The notes: generated by a model not told the origin, from the sequence alone. A DNA stretch of 64,000 nt from Rhopalosiphum padi (GCF_020882245.1 NC_083598.1:72483714-72547713); one strand, 5' to 3'; shown: positions 50,518 to 63,296, numbered from the stretch's first letter. A program made the numbers and translations.

Positions 50518-52110
50518 AAAAAATGCTCTGTACAAAAAATCGGTGCTTGAATAGAACAGAAAAAATAAAAATATACCATTATTTTTGAGCTCAATTTACA
50601 GGTACACAATATATTATACCTTTATGTGTTATGACAATACAAATTTTATTGTAATGATCACTAGCCATACCTCAATTTTATATGTATTAGGTGTTATTAT
50701 TAATTAGTCTAAACTCAACTTTTTCTCATTAATGCAAAATAATTTTTAATAAAATATTGCTTGTGATGATTGTACTTACAAAAACAAAAACTGTTTACAA
50801 TTAGGTACAGCTATTTAAATTTGTTTAGAGAAAAGTTTAGTATTTTGTTATAAAATCTTATGTAATAGATATATAAATTAATGTTCAATATGTATTAATT
50901 TTGTTTATAATAAATAATTTACTGAACTTGTTAAATAATGTATAAAACTGCCATACAAGTGAAGTAGTTTTCAAATTAATTTTAACATAAGTTTCCGTCC
51001 ATCTCTCTGTGATGCCAATATTATTCGGATTATAAACTGGAAAATTTATAAGTTTTATTATTGTTGCTAAATTTTTAATATTTGATAAAATAAGTTAACC
51101 TTAAATTTGTTTAAATAATGTGCCATAAATATTTAATGTACTATATTGAGTAACCTGATATAAAATGTATATTTATATTATTATTATCTTTTTGGGAAAT
51201 GGCAAATATTATGTTATTACTTATTTAAAAATTGATAATATTTTACAATATGTTGATGTATTTTTACTGAATTTTATACATTAAATGTTTTTGATTTGTG
51301 AACATTGTTAATTTTGTACTTTTGCAAAAATAAAAAATTAATACATTTTCAAATTAAAAATTATTACTTTTTGTTGTTATATACTTAAATAATTATATTC
51401 TCCTATTTTAATCTATTAAACCATATTGATTTTTTTGAGTTTAGTTTATATCATTCAATATATCATATTTAAAAGATTTAAATTATCGTGGACTTATTTT
51501 GAAAAAAAAGCATCCTAATTTAATTGTTTTTTTAGTACCTATTACCTTATAAGTATTATTTAAATTAAGTATGAAAAAATGAAATTTTAATACTAATTTA
51601 GTCATAATTAGAATCAATTTGAGATATCTATCTATATATATATATTATAAATTGGGAAAAATGATTTTTTTTTAAATTTTATTCCTACTTAAAGACAAAT
51701 TTAATAATATTATGATTGTGAACTAAACATATTAATATTTTTGTTAATTTTTTCAAGTTTTAATATGAGTTCACATAAAAATTTTGTGTGAATCCATTTT
51801 TAAAACAATCAAAATATGAATTAAGTGGCCCAAAGAACATTGGTAAATCAAGAAAATTCACAATATTTCAGTATTCTAATTCACCCTTGAGAATTACTCA
51901 GCATTTATTGCACTTTATATAAACGTAACTTGATATTAAAAAAAATAATATATTTACTACAAATATAGTAATAACTGAAATAATTGAAACTATATATAAA
52001 TTACCTGGTAGACGGTGGTACTGGATTACTATTATTATAGTAATAAGTGGTATTATGTATGTCACAATTGATTAAGATTGTTGTAATCAGAGCTATGAAA
52101 TATGCACATA
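50518..52110. other. AT-rich 3' flank / intergenic DNA
   Basis: No coding frame or RNA gene seen. It probably includes some 3' UTR of the SAPCD2-like gene. Confidence 0.5.
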
Positions 52111-52224
52111 CAGTGGAACTTCAATAACTTGAATCGGTTGGGGACAAAAATAAAATTTGAGTTATAGAGGTTCGAGTTATCAACAATTCAACTTATAGAG
52201 GTTCGAGTTATCGAGGTTCCACTG
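52111..52224. mobile_element. Pogo/Tigger-like MITE, 114 bp
   Basis: Starts CAGTGGAACTTCAATAACTT and ends with the complement of CAGTGGAACCTCGATAACTC, flanked by TA on both sides (52109-52110, 52225-52226). TA duplication and this terminal sequence are typical of pogo/Tigger-derived MITEs. An exact 20-bp direct repeat, TTATAGAGGTTCGAGTTATC, lies inside at 52162-52181 and 52193-52212. It lies about 620 bp upstream of the palmitoyltransferase start. Confidence 0.85.
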
Positions 52225-52848
52225 TACTTATATATTAAAAGCTCCGAAATATGTAAAATTTTTCAAAATGAACTCATTAAAAAAATTCATAACTATGTAT
52301 GTAGGAGCAATGCTTGAAAATAAGTATTGAAAGATAATATTAAATACTTTGCTAAAATTTTAAATATATATTGTATATATTATAAACAATTTTTATCATA
52401 ATTAAATATATGTATATATTTTTGAAGAATTTATTCAAAATAAATATTAAATTAATGTTTCAAATTCATAATTTTTTCCACAAATACCTATGAATAAAAT
52501 CCTTAAAAAACAATATGTATGTATATATAATAACTTATAAAATATGCAGAACAAATAGTTTTGTACTTTTAATCAAGTTTGCATCACTTTTTTAGAATTT
52601 GGAATCAAATTTATTAATATGCAAAATCATTAAATCTACAGTTCTGCAAGTAATAATCATGTAATAAATTATTATAAAATATGTGTGCAGTACAATGTGT
52701 AAATGTAACCATAGCAACCGCCTGTCATAATGTATTGACTATTGTACATGATTAAGGTTTAAAGGGATGATAACAATATTAAATATCACTGCAACTTCAC
52801 TCAGGACCTAGCTAGCAAGTAGCAGAAAGACTATTTTGACACAAATTT

Positions 52849-53774
52849 ATGATTATGGTGACTTTAGACCAATTCTGGAAGTTTTTAAAAACTGTTAGAA
52901 AAAAGAGCTTTTCAGAGCTAGTATTGTGTTTATTTCTATTGGTTTTGATATGTGTATACTATTGTGTCGATGTTTTTTACATATTACCGTGTATGTATCG
53001 GTTACCGTCAGTTTTGTATTTAACACACCTGCTGTCTTTGACATTTGTGGTTTTCAATCTGCTTACAAATTTTTTAGCCATAATGTATGCCGATTCATCA
53101 GTTATTGGCAGATTACTTACTACGTCTGAGTTCACATCAAAAGGTATAAAATATTATATTATAGTATAAAAAAATTTAAATAATAATAATAAATTACATT
53201 TTTTCCAGAAGATATTACATACTGTTATACTTGCCAGTGTAATGTTCCTCTAAGATGTTGGCACTGTGACATATGCAATGTCTGCATATTGACTAGAGAT
53301 CATCATTGCACTTTTAGTACGACGTGTGTTGGTCATTATAATAGAAGATACTTCTTGTGGTTTTTGCTATATTTGTCTGTAGCCAGCTTTTATGAGATAA
53401 TTTTGATAATTTATTACATATACTATAAAGTGACTATTAAATTTTCAGATTTGATGGTTTTAGTGCCATTTCAATCGGTTTTAACTGGCTTTCATTTAAC
53501 CGTAGGTCAAATTTTTGTAGTTTTATTAACATTGATTTTTATAGCTGTAACAATATCTTCATTGTTGTTAATTTATCACCTAGATAAGGTACGCAAAGGT
53601 CTGGTATGTCATGAAAAACAAGAGAATAATTATGATTTTGGCTTGATGCGAAATTTGGAAACTGTTTTTGGGGAAAAATGGTATATAACATGGATTTCCC
53701 CATTCATCAAATCTAAATTACCCTACAATGGAATTGACTGGCAAAGTCATGTTAATCAATATAAAACAAAATAA
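52849..53774 (+). CDS. DHHC palmitoyltransferase (ZDHHC24-like)
   Basis: Integral membrane S-acyltransferase that adds palmitate to cysteines of target proteins, in Golgi or other endomembranes. Two exons, 52849-53143 and 53209-53774, total 286 residues. Two hydrophobic segments precede the cysteine-rich domain (about 23-45 and 55-80) and two follow it (about 147-170 and 190-220). The domain reads CYTCQCNVPLRCWHCDICN, then VCILTRDHHC with D129-H130-H131-C132, the predicted acyl-cysteine, then TTCVGHYNRRYF. Proline, common after DHHC, is threonine here. The C-I-L-x-R-D-H-H-C wording and short length favour the ZDHHC24 group, which is expanded and diverse in insects. MIMV and MVTL are alternative starts two residues apart. 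An AATAAA overlaps the stop codon. Confidence 0.88.
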
Positions 53775-56086
53775 ATTAATTTTTATTGATATCATTAAAA
53801 AAAAAATCAAAAATTTAAAACTATCTGTGATATACAAGTCAAGGTTATAGTGTAGATTTATATTTTAGTTGTAATAGATGATAAAATTATGTATGCATTT
53901 AAAAAATCAAATGATTTCTGTATAATTTAATAACCTTATAAATATGAAATAGGTATGAGCAAATTTATTTACTGTGTTGTAACTGCAAATATATTGTTTA
54001 ACTATTTATAATCAAGTTTAGTTTATATTTAATTCACTCCTCATCTATTATTGACCGCAATAAATTAATAATTAAATTTGTGCATTTAAATGCAATCATT
54101 TTAGTTATTTTTGAAATATCATGAACCAATAAGGATGATTAAAGGAAAGGTGTTAAAAGATTTAAGTAAAATAAATACAGCTAAACATATGCATCAACAA
54201 TAATGATATACTTTACTGTGTACAAAAACTCCCGAAATGGATTAAAATCATTATAACAATGATGTACAAATATCACTAAGTTTCAATTATGAACTATTTG
54301 ACCAGAATATATGGATGCGTAATTTGTCTGTACATAAATTAGGTAACATTTTAATAATAATTTTAAAATAAACTAAAAATAAAAAATAAATAATAATAAT
54401 ACACAAAATCTTTGGTATACAAATAAAGTTATGGTTTTCAGATGAGTTTATAAAACTATAGTTGGTGAAAAGCAATTTGATATTATGTAATAATCATAAT
54501 TAATTCATATATTTGATTAACTGTAATACTATTATTAAAGTATGAATATAATAAAAAGTAATTAAAACATAATTTTTCTATTCATTTTTAAAATCCAATT
54601 TAGAAAACTGTCTTGGATTTTTACTATACTTATATATGTATTATATATGATTAACAAATAATATTTTATTCATAAGAAATTATGTTGAAATAATAAAATA
54701 AAAATTGAAATATTCCAATGTTTTAATCATAAATTATGATCCAATAGATGTAATAATAAATAGGTAATTGAAAATTTGAATTATTAAGACAAAATTAGTA
54801 GGTTTATATACTATCTTGGAATAATATGAAGACAAAAAACATTATAACATAACAAATACTATTTTCCATGACTAAAGTTATTTTAAATGATTGAGGAGTA
54901 ATAATTTGTGTTCGAAGTTTTAATACTTTGATTTAAAAAGGACCACAAAATTAACTGACTTGCATCAGAATCAGATCAAATAAGGTAATTTAATCTGTTT
55001 AAAATGATTTAAGATATATTCACATTAAGTATAAACATTTGATTACATAAATTATTATTGAAGAAAAGTTATCATTCTTAATGTTTGTTGAAAAATTTCA
55101 AAATAATTGTAGTGATGAAATTCCATTACCATTTACATTTTGATCACAGACTATTTTTGTAAAATGTTTAAGCGGATGTTTTACACCTAATATATTAAAA
55201 TTAAACTCATATACTAAAATTATTATTTCCTAAAATTAAATAAATTTGATATGCATACACAACGTTCTGAATAAAAAATTGTGTACCCATTACCTAGTGC
55301 AGTGATTTTTGCAAGATAAATTTGTCAATAACGTGATTCCTAACTATTCATTAACAACCTGATAAATTATACAGTAAATATATAGTACAAAAATGGATAA
55401 ATAATAATATAATTAAACCAGAAAAAAGAATAAATTTTACATAAGTTATTAAATTAAAAAAATAAAATGCTTATATATATAATATTAACAAATAAATAAG
55501 GTTATTGCTTATGGTAAAAAAAAAATGGTATGTCATAAGACTTTAAACATGAGCATTAACCATAGAATCTATATAGAACAATTTGCTAAAAATTACAAGA
55601 ATTTCTATTTTTACTTATGGTAGATTAATTCACAAACCATAAAAACATACTACTTCAACATACAATTTAATAGCAATTATTTTTATTAAATCTATGTTTA
55701 AAGTTAATTCCTAATTATCTTTTTTTTAAATGTTTATTGTTCAATATTACATATCATCTGCTATTTTATTAATACTTTAAATGATATTAAGTTTATATTA
55801 TAAACCTTCAAAATACTATATTGATAGAATCTTGATTATTTTAATTCCAACACTTTTTATTTAAATTTTTGAGATTAAAGTTGAAAATAGAAAAAAAATA
55901 AACTAAGAGAAATAAATATTAACAAAAATACTTTCATTGGTAAGTAAATGTATGAATTAAACAACCGTGAAATAAATTTCAACCATATAAAGTTAATAAT
56001 ATATAGTTAAGTTTTGGAATGTTAAATAAACCATGTCACAAAATAATACATTCAGAATACACTATGCTAAATATTTTATACTGTCA
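53775..56086. other. Convergent intergenic region between the DHHC and RhoGAP genes
   Basis: AT-rich region holding the 3' ends of two converging genes. No coding frame, RNA gene or element ends seen. A minus-strand AATAAA at 55856-55861 could end the RhoGAP transcript, giving a 3' UTR of about 230 bases. Confidence 0.5.
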
Positions 56087-59085
56087 TCATATAATGAATA
56101 TTTGGTCATGATTGACTAGTACAAAATCGGTAAAAGCATTAATTGGACCAATCGCCGCTAAAGATAACTGACTATTTGGACTGCGTACCAAATTTGGACC
56201 AAAAACTACTGCTAAATTAGACGAAGTCATTTTATTCAGGTCACATCTATCCATTACCTAAAACAAAAGTCATAAACCATAATCAATGAGTTATATGAAT
56301 TCTTAATTATTTAAATTATGGAGTGAAAACAGGTTTAATGTTTTTTTGTTAAGTTTTATCAGTTTTTTTATGCTCTATGTGAAATATTTAAAATTTAAAT
56401 ATACTTATTTAAAATCTGTTTTGACTCCTTAATTTAAAAAAATATTTTTTAATGCATTTCATTTTATACCATTTATAATAAACTCAATAAATCAGCATAA
56501 CTAATATTATTGCAAAAATAAAAATAATATAAAGTAAAGTAAAAATATACAGTGATTCTTTTATCATAAAACACTCATTTCAAAAAGTATTCATGTTTTT
56601 GAAAACATTTTTTTACGTAGTTTCAAGTTGTTAAAAAACAACATTTTTATTAAAACATTATATTTTTTTAAGTTTCTTACTTTTTTGAATGACAACATAG
56701 TTTTAATTTCATATTTCAAAACAGAATAATTTCCTGAGTATTTTGATGCATAAAAATCGAATTTAGGGCGAGTAGTTTATGAGTTATAAGTATTTAAACA
56801 TTTTGTGGTGTAACCTCGTACCACTCCACTCTGCTAACAAAACTTTAAATACGTTTAACTCATAAACTAGTCGCCCTAAATTCAATTTTGATGCATCAAA
56901 ATACTCAGGAAATTATTCTGCTTTGGAATATGAAATTAAAACTATGTTGTCATTCAAAAAAGTAAAGAACTTTAAAAAATATTTAAAAATATAATTTTTT
57001 AATAAAAACATTGTTTTTTAACAACTTGAAAATATGTAAAAAGATGTTTTCAAAAACATCAATACTTTTAGAAATAATGAGTGTTTTATGATAAAAGAAT
57101 CACCCTATATAGTGTATATAAACAATAAGAAATACTTACTTTTGATAAAAATTGAATAAGGTATTTGAGTAAATGATAATTATCAAGAGGTAGTTTTTCC
57201 AATATCAGAATTTTAACTTGCCTAGGACGTTCGTCTTTTGGAAGTGCTGAAATTAAAAGTATACTTAAACTTATTTTATTTATGAAAAATCATTATAAAA
57301 TAAAAATAACTAGACATACAAAATGTTTTAAATTTTATTACAATATGATCTTACTTTGAAATTGCGTAATCTCATCAAACAAATCAAATGTCATTAAAGG
57401 CTCTTCAAGTTCTCGCAAAAAAGTTTTCAACAAAACAGCTGCAAGATGTACATCATTACCAAAGTCAACTGGTTCACCTAGATTGATACGACTCTGTAAA
57501 TCTCTTAAATGATTAATGTTTGCAGATCTTCTAAATAATCCTTCAGTTTCTAAGGCTGCATAATTAATAAATATAGTATTAATATTAAAAATTAATATTT
57601 ATTCATATGTTTTTAAATTACCATCTGGTAGACTTAAGTATTCAACACACTTTTGTACCAATGGTGGAATTATTTCTCCATTATTGTTTGCTTTTATAAA
57701 CTGTAATGAAACACCAAATTGTTGAGTTGGTAATGGTTCAGGTTTTTGTTCAGTTTCCTGTTCAACTAATGAAACTTTTCTTTTATTTAATTTTTTCATT
57801 AATTGTTCATCATGACTGAAAAATAATTACAGTTTACAATTCTAACAATATATTTTTTGTTGAATAAAATTACTCTAAGACTGGAGCTGGAATAATTAAT
57901 TGATCCAAATCCATGAACAGTTTCAATTCTTGTAAATGGTTAACATACATAATTTTTCGGCCAAATTTAGCACTAAAAATAGTAACATAAGTAAATATTA
58001 TTTTCAGTGTAATAGATACAATTTATTTAATTAAAATTACCTAATAACAGCTCTAAAAAGTTGCCAAACCACTTTGATAAAACCAGTTGGGTGTACTAAA
58101 TACAAAGCCTTTAGGTTTTTTTTGTATTTTCTATCAAATGCGCGGTATGCTTGCCATAGCCATGATAGCGTTGGTTTATTTTTACTTGTCAACCCATAAT
58201 GGAAGTAGACCAAGCTGTAGTCTTGTTCTACAAATTTGTCCAAAGTGTACATTAGATACCTATAATAAAAAAATATATGTGTTTAATTATTATTAAAAGT
58301 TGATTAATAGTTCATTATCTAATATGTTTTATTAATTGTATATTAATTTTATACCTTAGAAGCCTTGGATGATCAACTTCTTTATTGCTTGGTAATTTGC
58401 AAGCTGATACAACAATAATTTTACGACCAACTGCATCATCACCTACTACATCAACTACACCACATTCAGCAACATCGCTAAAGTCTTCATCTTCTTTAGA
58501 CTAAAAAAAATCAAATTTAGTCATGAAATATTCTTAAATATAGCTTTATTTCTATCTAACAGACATAAAAAGTTTTTAAAAAGATTTACACGAGTAGAAG
58601 TTTGATCTAATAATTATGCTAAAAATTATTTTTTACATTAATTACTAAGTTATAACTGTTATAAGCAATAATATTATATATTTACATCATCTGCTTCCAA
58701 ATCATCTAATAAATTGCCTGTTGCCGTATCATTTACAGATGTTAAACCTTCAACTTGAGGAGCATTTACTAATTCTTCTTCAAAATTTTCCTCAATAGTA
58801 CCGTCAGAAACAGGTGATTCCATGTAATCTAATGTTCCTACTGTCCCATTTACATTAGCTAAACTTTTCTCCAAATCTGATGAAACAAAAAAATATTTAT
58901 TAAAGTACATAACAAAATATCTAATTGGTTTGAATCATTAAAAATCATTTGTACACAAATAAAATAAAATAAAATTTACCAATATCTGCAGATGGACTTT
59001 GAAGTTCAGTATCATCAAATTCTAAGTTTGGTTCATAGTCATGATAATCAGAAAGACTAGGATATGGTTCTTCATTATCAGTCAT
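56087..59085 (-). CDS. RhoGAP68F: CRAL-TRIO and RhoGAP domain protein (ARHGAP1/p50RhoGAP, RhoGAP68F family)
   Basis: GTPase-activating protein for Cdc42/Rho-type GTPases with a Sec14-like lipid-binding domain, acting on endosomal and plasma membranes. Ten coding exons on the minus strand: 58980-59085, 58686-58876, 58355-58500, 58041-58259, 57874-57972, 57622-57815, 57355-57555, 57140-57246 and 56087-56257 (the last after a 0.9 kb intron), nine intervals as read. They total 1434 nt, 477 residues, against 439 in human ARHGAP1. An acidic N-terminus (1-115) leads to CRAL-TRIO at about 120-250 (GRKIIVVSACKLP; LVYFHYGLTSKNKP; FDRKYKKNLKALYLVHPTGF). RhoGAP at about 275-470 has GLFRRSAN with the arginine finger R327, KTFLRELEEPLM and NKMTSSNLAVVFGPNL. 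The proline-rich SH3 ligand of the mammalian protein is nearly absent. Confidence 0.94.
56550..57105. mobile_element. Long foldback MITE in the last intron of the RhoGAP gene
   Basis: Two arms of about 250 bp are near reverse complements. The left arm starts CAGTGATTCTTTTATCATAA and includes CAGAATAATTTCCTGAGTAT. The right arm includes ATACTCAGGAAATTATTCTG and ends ATGATAAAAGAATCACCC. A spacer of about 60 bases, near 56800-56850, separates them. Flanking TATA on both sides would fit a TA target. It has no coding capacity and makes up most of this intron. Confidence 0.85.
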
Positions 59086-59090
59086 TGCAA

Positions 59091-60889
59091 CTAAAATATT
59101 TAAATAAATTTAAATTAGAAAAATATAAAATAAAATGAATGAAAGTTAATGAATTGTTTTATTTATTCCTAAAGGCTTATGCTTTAAATAGTACAAAGTA
59201 TTCAAGTAAATCATTTATTATCAAATTTTACATAATATGATGAACATAGCAAATATGTAGCAACAACATTTTTATAAATTTTAGCCAATTAATAAATTAT
59301 AAAGTTTATGAAACAGAATATTTATAATAAATGGAATTGTTTAGTAATTTATTTATTTTTGATAATAGTTCCATATTTTATTTTATGTAATAAAAAAAAT
59401 CTCTACTTAAGTGCATTTATTAACACATTCAGTAACTAGGATATAAATATACAAGTAAAAGGTAAAAATAAAAAATACATAATATAACATATGCTTTAGA
59501 AAGTCACCTATTGATATCAAATATAGAAGAATGTTAATAACATAAATTTACAATTATTAAACATGATTTCAGTTGTATTTAATGTGTAAGCCTTTAAAGC
59601 TATCATAGAAGTTTATCAAGCATAAAAGTTGATGATTTATTTTTAATAAGGAAATTTATAATCGAGTTAAGTTGTCAATGTCAATATGTTAAAAGAATAA
59701 TAAATTATAAAAAAAAAAAAAATTTTAAAATCTATTCTTTCATTATAATTTATACTAATAAGCTATAAGAATACAAAATTACTAATTTAATGCATACATT
59801 TACTCGAGCATTTACTGTTATATATGTTTAAAACAAAGAGTTATATGTGAGTTAACTGTACAATTAATGTTTACAACATAATTAAACATAAACTTTTTAA
59901 AATAATAGTTTTGATCCATTGAAAATAATTTTTATTCTAAAATTGTATAAATATAATAATAGTAAAACCTATTCTAATCTATTTATAGTATAGAAAATGT
60001 TAAAATATTAGGTATCTACCTATTTTAATCAATTTTTTTCTTAAATTGAGATCTTTATGATTTAAGTAAAAGTATACACTGTACCATTCTTAATGTGTAT
60101 TGTAAGGTATATAAATTGGCTACATATATATTTTTTTACTAATAGTGTTACTGAACTTTAATTAAATTTTAAACAAAATACAAATATTTGATTTAACAAT
60201 ACTGGTTTAAAAGCCAAACAGCCATTTATATTTATAATAGGGAATGATTAATGAATAAATCATAATATTATTACCTAGACCAGTGTTTCCCAACTTCTTT
60301 TACTCGCGGAACCTTTGCAGGAGCTTGAACGTTTTGTGGAACCCCCGTATAATTTTTGTAGCTTTTCTATGTTCAAATCAAAATTATTATTAATTAATAT
60401 ATATTTTCTCAAATTTCTCATGGAACCCTTAGGTTCCGCGGAACACCAGTTGGGAAACACTGACCTAGACATTATTGTTCAAGAGCATGACTCATTTTTT
60501 GTAATTTAGTACATGAACCAATTTTTATAATACAATTATTCATAAATAGGTACTTAGCATAATACTAATCACCAATCCATATTTTTGGTTAATAACTCAC
60601 ACAAACAATAAATTATACACTAATTTTATGATAGGTAATTAGTCAAATTAAATCCTTCATCTATTATTGTTGATAATAATGAACTATATAGAACAATAAT
60701 GTCAATTGCTACCATAAATAATATGGGATGGTCTATAAAAGTTTAGCAGCAGGTATCTACGAGTGGTCTTCTAAACTTTATAGAATATTTGGTTTGTATT
60801 ATGAACTAAGATATATTAATCCATAATTTGTACTGAGTGAAAAAAAAAATATTTGCTTTGTACAGCAAATTTTTGCATTGAAAACATAC
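59091..60889 (-). other. First intron of the RhoGAP gene
   Basis: Predicted from a GTATGT donor at 60889 to a TTTTAG acceptor at 59091. AT-rich, with a hAT MITE inside (60281-60462). No other coding exon was recognised, although a short one could be missed. Confidence 0.5.
60281..60462. mobile_element. hAT MITE, 182 bp, perfect target duplication
   Basis: Starts CAGTGTTTCCCAACTTCTTT and ends CCAGTTGGGAAACACTG, a clear inverted repeat. ACCTAGAC is repeated exactly on both sides (60273-60280 and 60463-60470). Just inside the ends are matching GCGGAACC/GGTTCCGCGGAAC blocks. Non-coding and probably recent. Confidence 0.92.
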
Positions 60890-60928
60890 CTGGGAAATAC
60901 TTGCTGGAAGGCTGCACCCTAGGATCCA

Positions 60929-62108
60929 TGTCGATGACTAGTAACGATAACGATGGGTGTCAGATGTACAGCACAACGAAATTACGCAGGCAACACTAGC
61001 TACCTCGACAATGGTTACCTCATTCCGTCAATGTTCTCAGAAGCTGCAGGCGGAACGACACGGACACATGCACACACAACTCAATGAGAATTAACCATCG
61101 TGTATAACAAAACGATACTCAGTAACTTGTCGTCAATATTATGCGATGAACAGTCGTTACTGTATCAACTATCGACACACGGCTACTCGTTTTGTTCAGG
61201 TGTAGAGTTTTCTAAACCAGCAAGACGAGTGTGAACAGTGATGAATATTAAGTGTAGGCGGCGAGGACGGTCTATGACGGATATCGAACATCGGCTCGTC
61301 GACTTGTATTCAACTCGCGGCGAAAAATAAATAGAACGGATGAGAACATTAAACAACAACAATTATCATAATTGTTTTCGTAAATATAGGTACCGAGTGC
61401 ACACTATAAAGATAAGTAAGACTTTAGACTACAGAAGTTCAGACTAGTAACTACAGACTACAGAGTTGGACAGACCACAGACGGGCCGATTGCGATGTAC
61501 ACCGATATATGTAATATAAACACGGAACACCTGTTTTCCGCCATAGAAGTATCCTTAGCTGATAACAGCCCCCCCTACTTTGGCAACCGTGATAAGTGAT
61601 AACACTGTCTACCGACGTTATTGATAACAAAAAGAAAAGGCGACACGTCATATGCATAATATCAGGAATTCAGAATTCATGCAATCCGTCAATACTTCAA
61701 TAGGCATCAACCACTAGTGGCCACTGGATAGTGGCGATTGGCGAGTGCCTACTAGCCTACTGCCTTGTGTCACTAGTATTCTATTATTTAGTTTACCCGT
61801 CGTGGACAATTATATAACTAATAGTTGTTAGATTAGAAATTTATAGGGATAAAAACGAAAATATACGATAGGAAGTTATTGGTAACAAGCAATCGCGAGT
61901 TCGTTTCGTTTGTCTCACGCCTACTCGAATTTTACTGCTTTTGACTTATCTAAATATTATGTTATCTAATACACTAGTTGCGTTATACAAGTGTAAATAA
62001 AATTCTTAAACTTATTCTGCAGTATGTTATATTTTTAATTTCTGTTTGTACTTCCAATTGTTTGTATATTTCGTTCAATATTTTGTAGTAAATTTCTTTT
62101 TCATAACC
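60929..62108. promoter_or_regulatory. Divergent promoter region, RhoGAP (minus) and ArfGAP1 (plus)
   Basis: Between the first RhoGAP exon and the ArfGAP1 start lies about 1.2 kb with higher GC (60930-61760) than its surroundings. It should hold both start sites and 5' UTRs. A 68-codon minus-strand frame here has no recognisable family. No TATA box or other core element can be assigned with confidence. Confidence 0.5.
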
Positions 62109-63296
62109 ATGAGTATGAAACATTTAACTAACAAAACCCCAAGAATTCTTCAAGAGCTTATGACTCAACAGGATAATTCGGTAAGAACTACATTAATTAA
62201 TTACTAGTTTAAATTGATGGATTAAAATTTGTTGTAGAAATGTTTTGAGTGCGGTTCTCATAATCCACAATGGGCTTCTGTCTCTTATGGTATTTGGATT
62301 TGTTTAATGTGTTCAGGAAAACATAGAGGTCTCGGGGTTCACCTGTCATTTGTACGATCCATCACTATGGATTCTTGGAAGGATTTAGAGTTGGAAAAAA
62401 TGAGAGTAAGTTAATTTTATCAATGTTTGAATAATATAATTATATATCTACAGCAAATGCACCTTAATATAAATAAAAGTAAAAATATTAAATAATATTA
62501 TGTTTTATATCTAGGTTGGAGGAAATAGAAATGCTATAGAATTCTTCAAATCTCAACCAGACTGGAGTGATTCAATGACTATTGAACAAAAATATAATAC
62601 TAAAGCTGCAGCCCTATACCGAGATAAGGTTAATAGAATTAATTATTCAATTTATTATTTATTTCATCATTAATTAATTTTGCTCGTCTGTTTATAGATT
62701 TTAAACTTAGCTAAAGGAGAACAATGGAGCCCTACTACGTCATCAGCTAAAGATTATAATGTAGATCATATGAAAATGTAAATTCAATTTGGTGAACTAA
62801 TAAAAATAATTATTTTCATTATATTATTATAATAAGAATATATTATATAAATAATATTCAATGTATTCTTATTTTTCTAAGGAAGGGTAACCAATCTCAA
62901 AAGTATAATTTTAATGAACCATCAACTAATTATAATGAATTGAGTTCTGGCTATCAAAATGATGTTAACATTCCAAGTATCAAAGATGAAAAAGAAGCAT
63001 TTTTTGCTAGAAAACAATATGAAAATATGACAAAACCTAGGTAAGGAACAAACTAATTGATTACTATAAATGTGTTAAAATAATAAGTAAATATATATTA
63101 TGTAAAAAAAAAAAATAATATGTTCTCTTTAAATTCATATTTTTCGGTATATATAATTTGTTTTTGTAATTTTTCTAACAGCAATGTACCTCCAAATCAA
63201 GGTGGACGTTATTCTGGATTTGGCAATACAGTTGAACCACCACCTAGAAGTCAATCTCAAGATCTTCTTGACTCTGCAGTGTCATCATTTTCTAGT
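62109..63296 (+). CDS. ArfGAP1: ADP-ribosylation factor GTPase-activating protein 1 (5' part)
   Basis: Activates GTP hydrolysis on Arf1 at the Golgi and so controls COPI coat cycling. Visible coding exons are 62109-62180, 62238-62405, 62515-62628, 62698-62777, 62882-63040 and 63182-63296, about 236 residues. The gene runs off the right edge. The ArfGAP domain occupies about residues 10-125: RILQELMTQQDNS, then a C4 zinc finger with C26, C29, C46 and C49 (C-x2-C-x16-C-x2-C), SGKHRGLGVH with arginine finger R54, and LSFVRSITMDSW. The tail has GGRYSGFGNTVEPPPRSQSQ and a serine-rich stretch at the exon edge. In ArfGAP1 such a region forms the curvature-sensing ALPS motif. Start MSMK is the first ATG after the promoter; the third codon is also ATG. 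Confidence 0.95.

Larger units (their letters stand above)
59082..60928 (-). other. Predicted 15-codon upstream ORF of the RhoGAP gene (spliced)
   Basis: The minus-strand exon ending at 60890 has an ATG at 60928 that reads 13 codons (MDPRVQPSSSISQ) to a GTATGT donor. If it joins the acceptor TTTTAG at 59091, the frame continues L-Q and stops at TGA, 59084-59082. This overlaps the main ATG at 59085-59083 as A-T-G-A. Mammalian ARHGAP1 also begins M-D-P, so a further internal exon that keeps this ATG in frame with the protein cannot be excluded. The splice is predicted, not proven. Confidence 0.45.

Noticed and set aside
61451..61657. 68-codon minus-strand frame in the RhoGAP-ArfGAP1 promoter region
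   Set aside because: Cysteine- and serine-rich reading of promoter DNA without a family match or conserved splice context.
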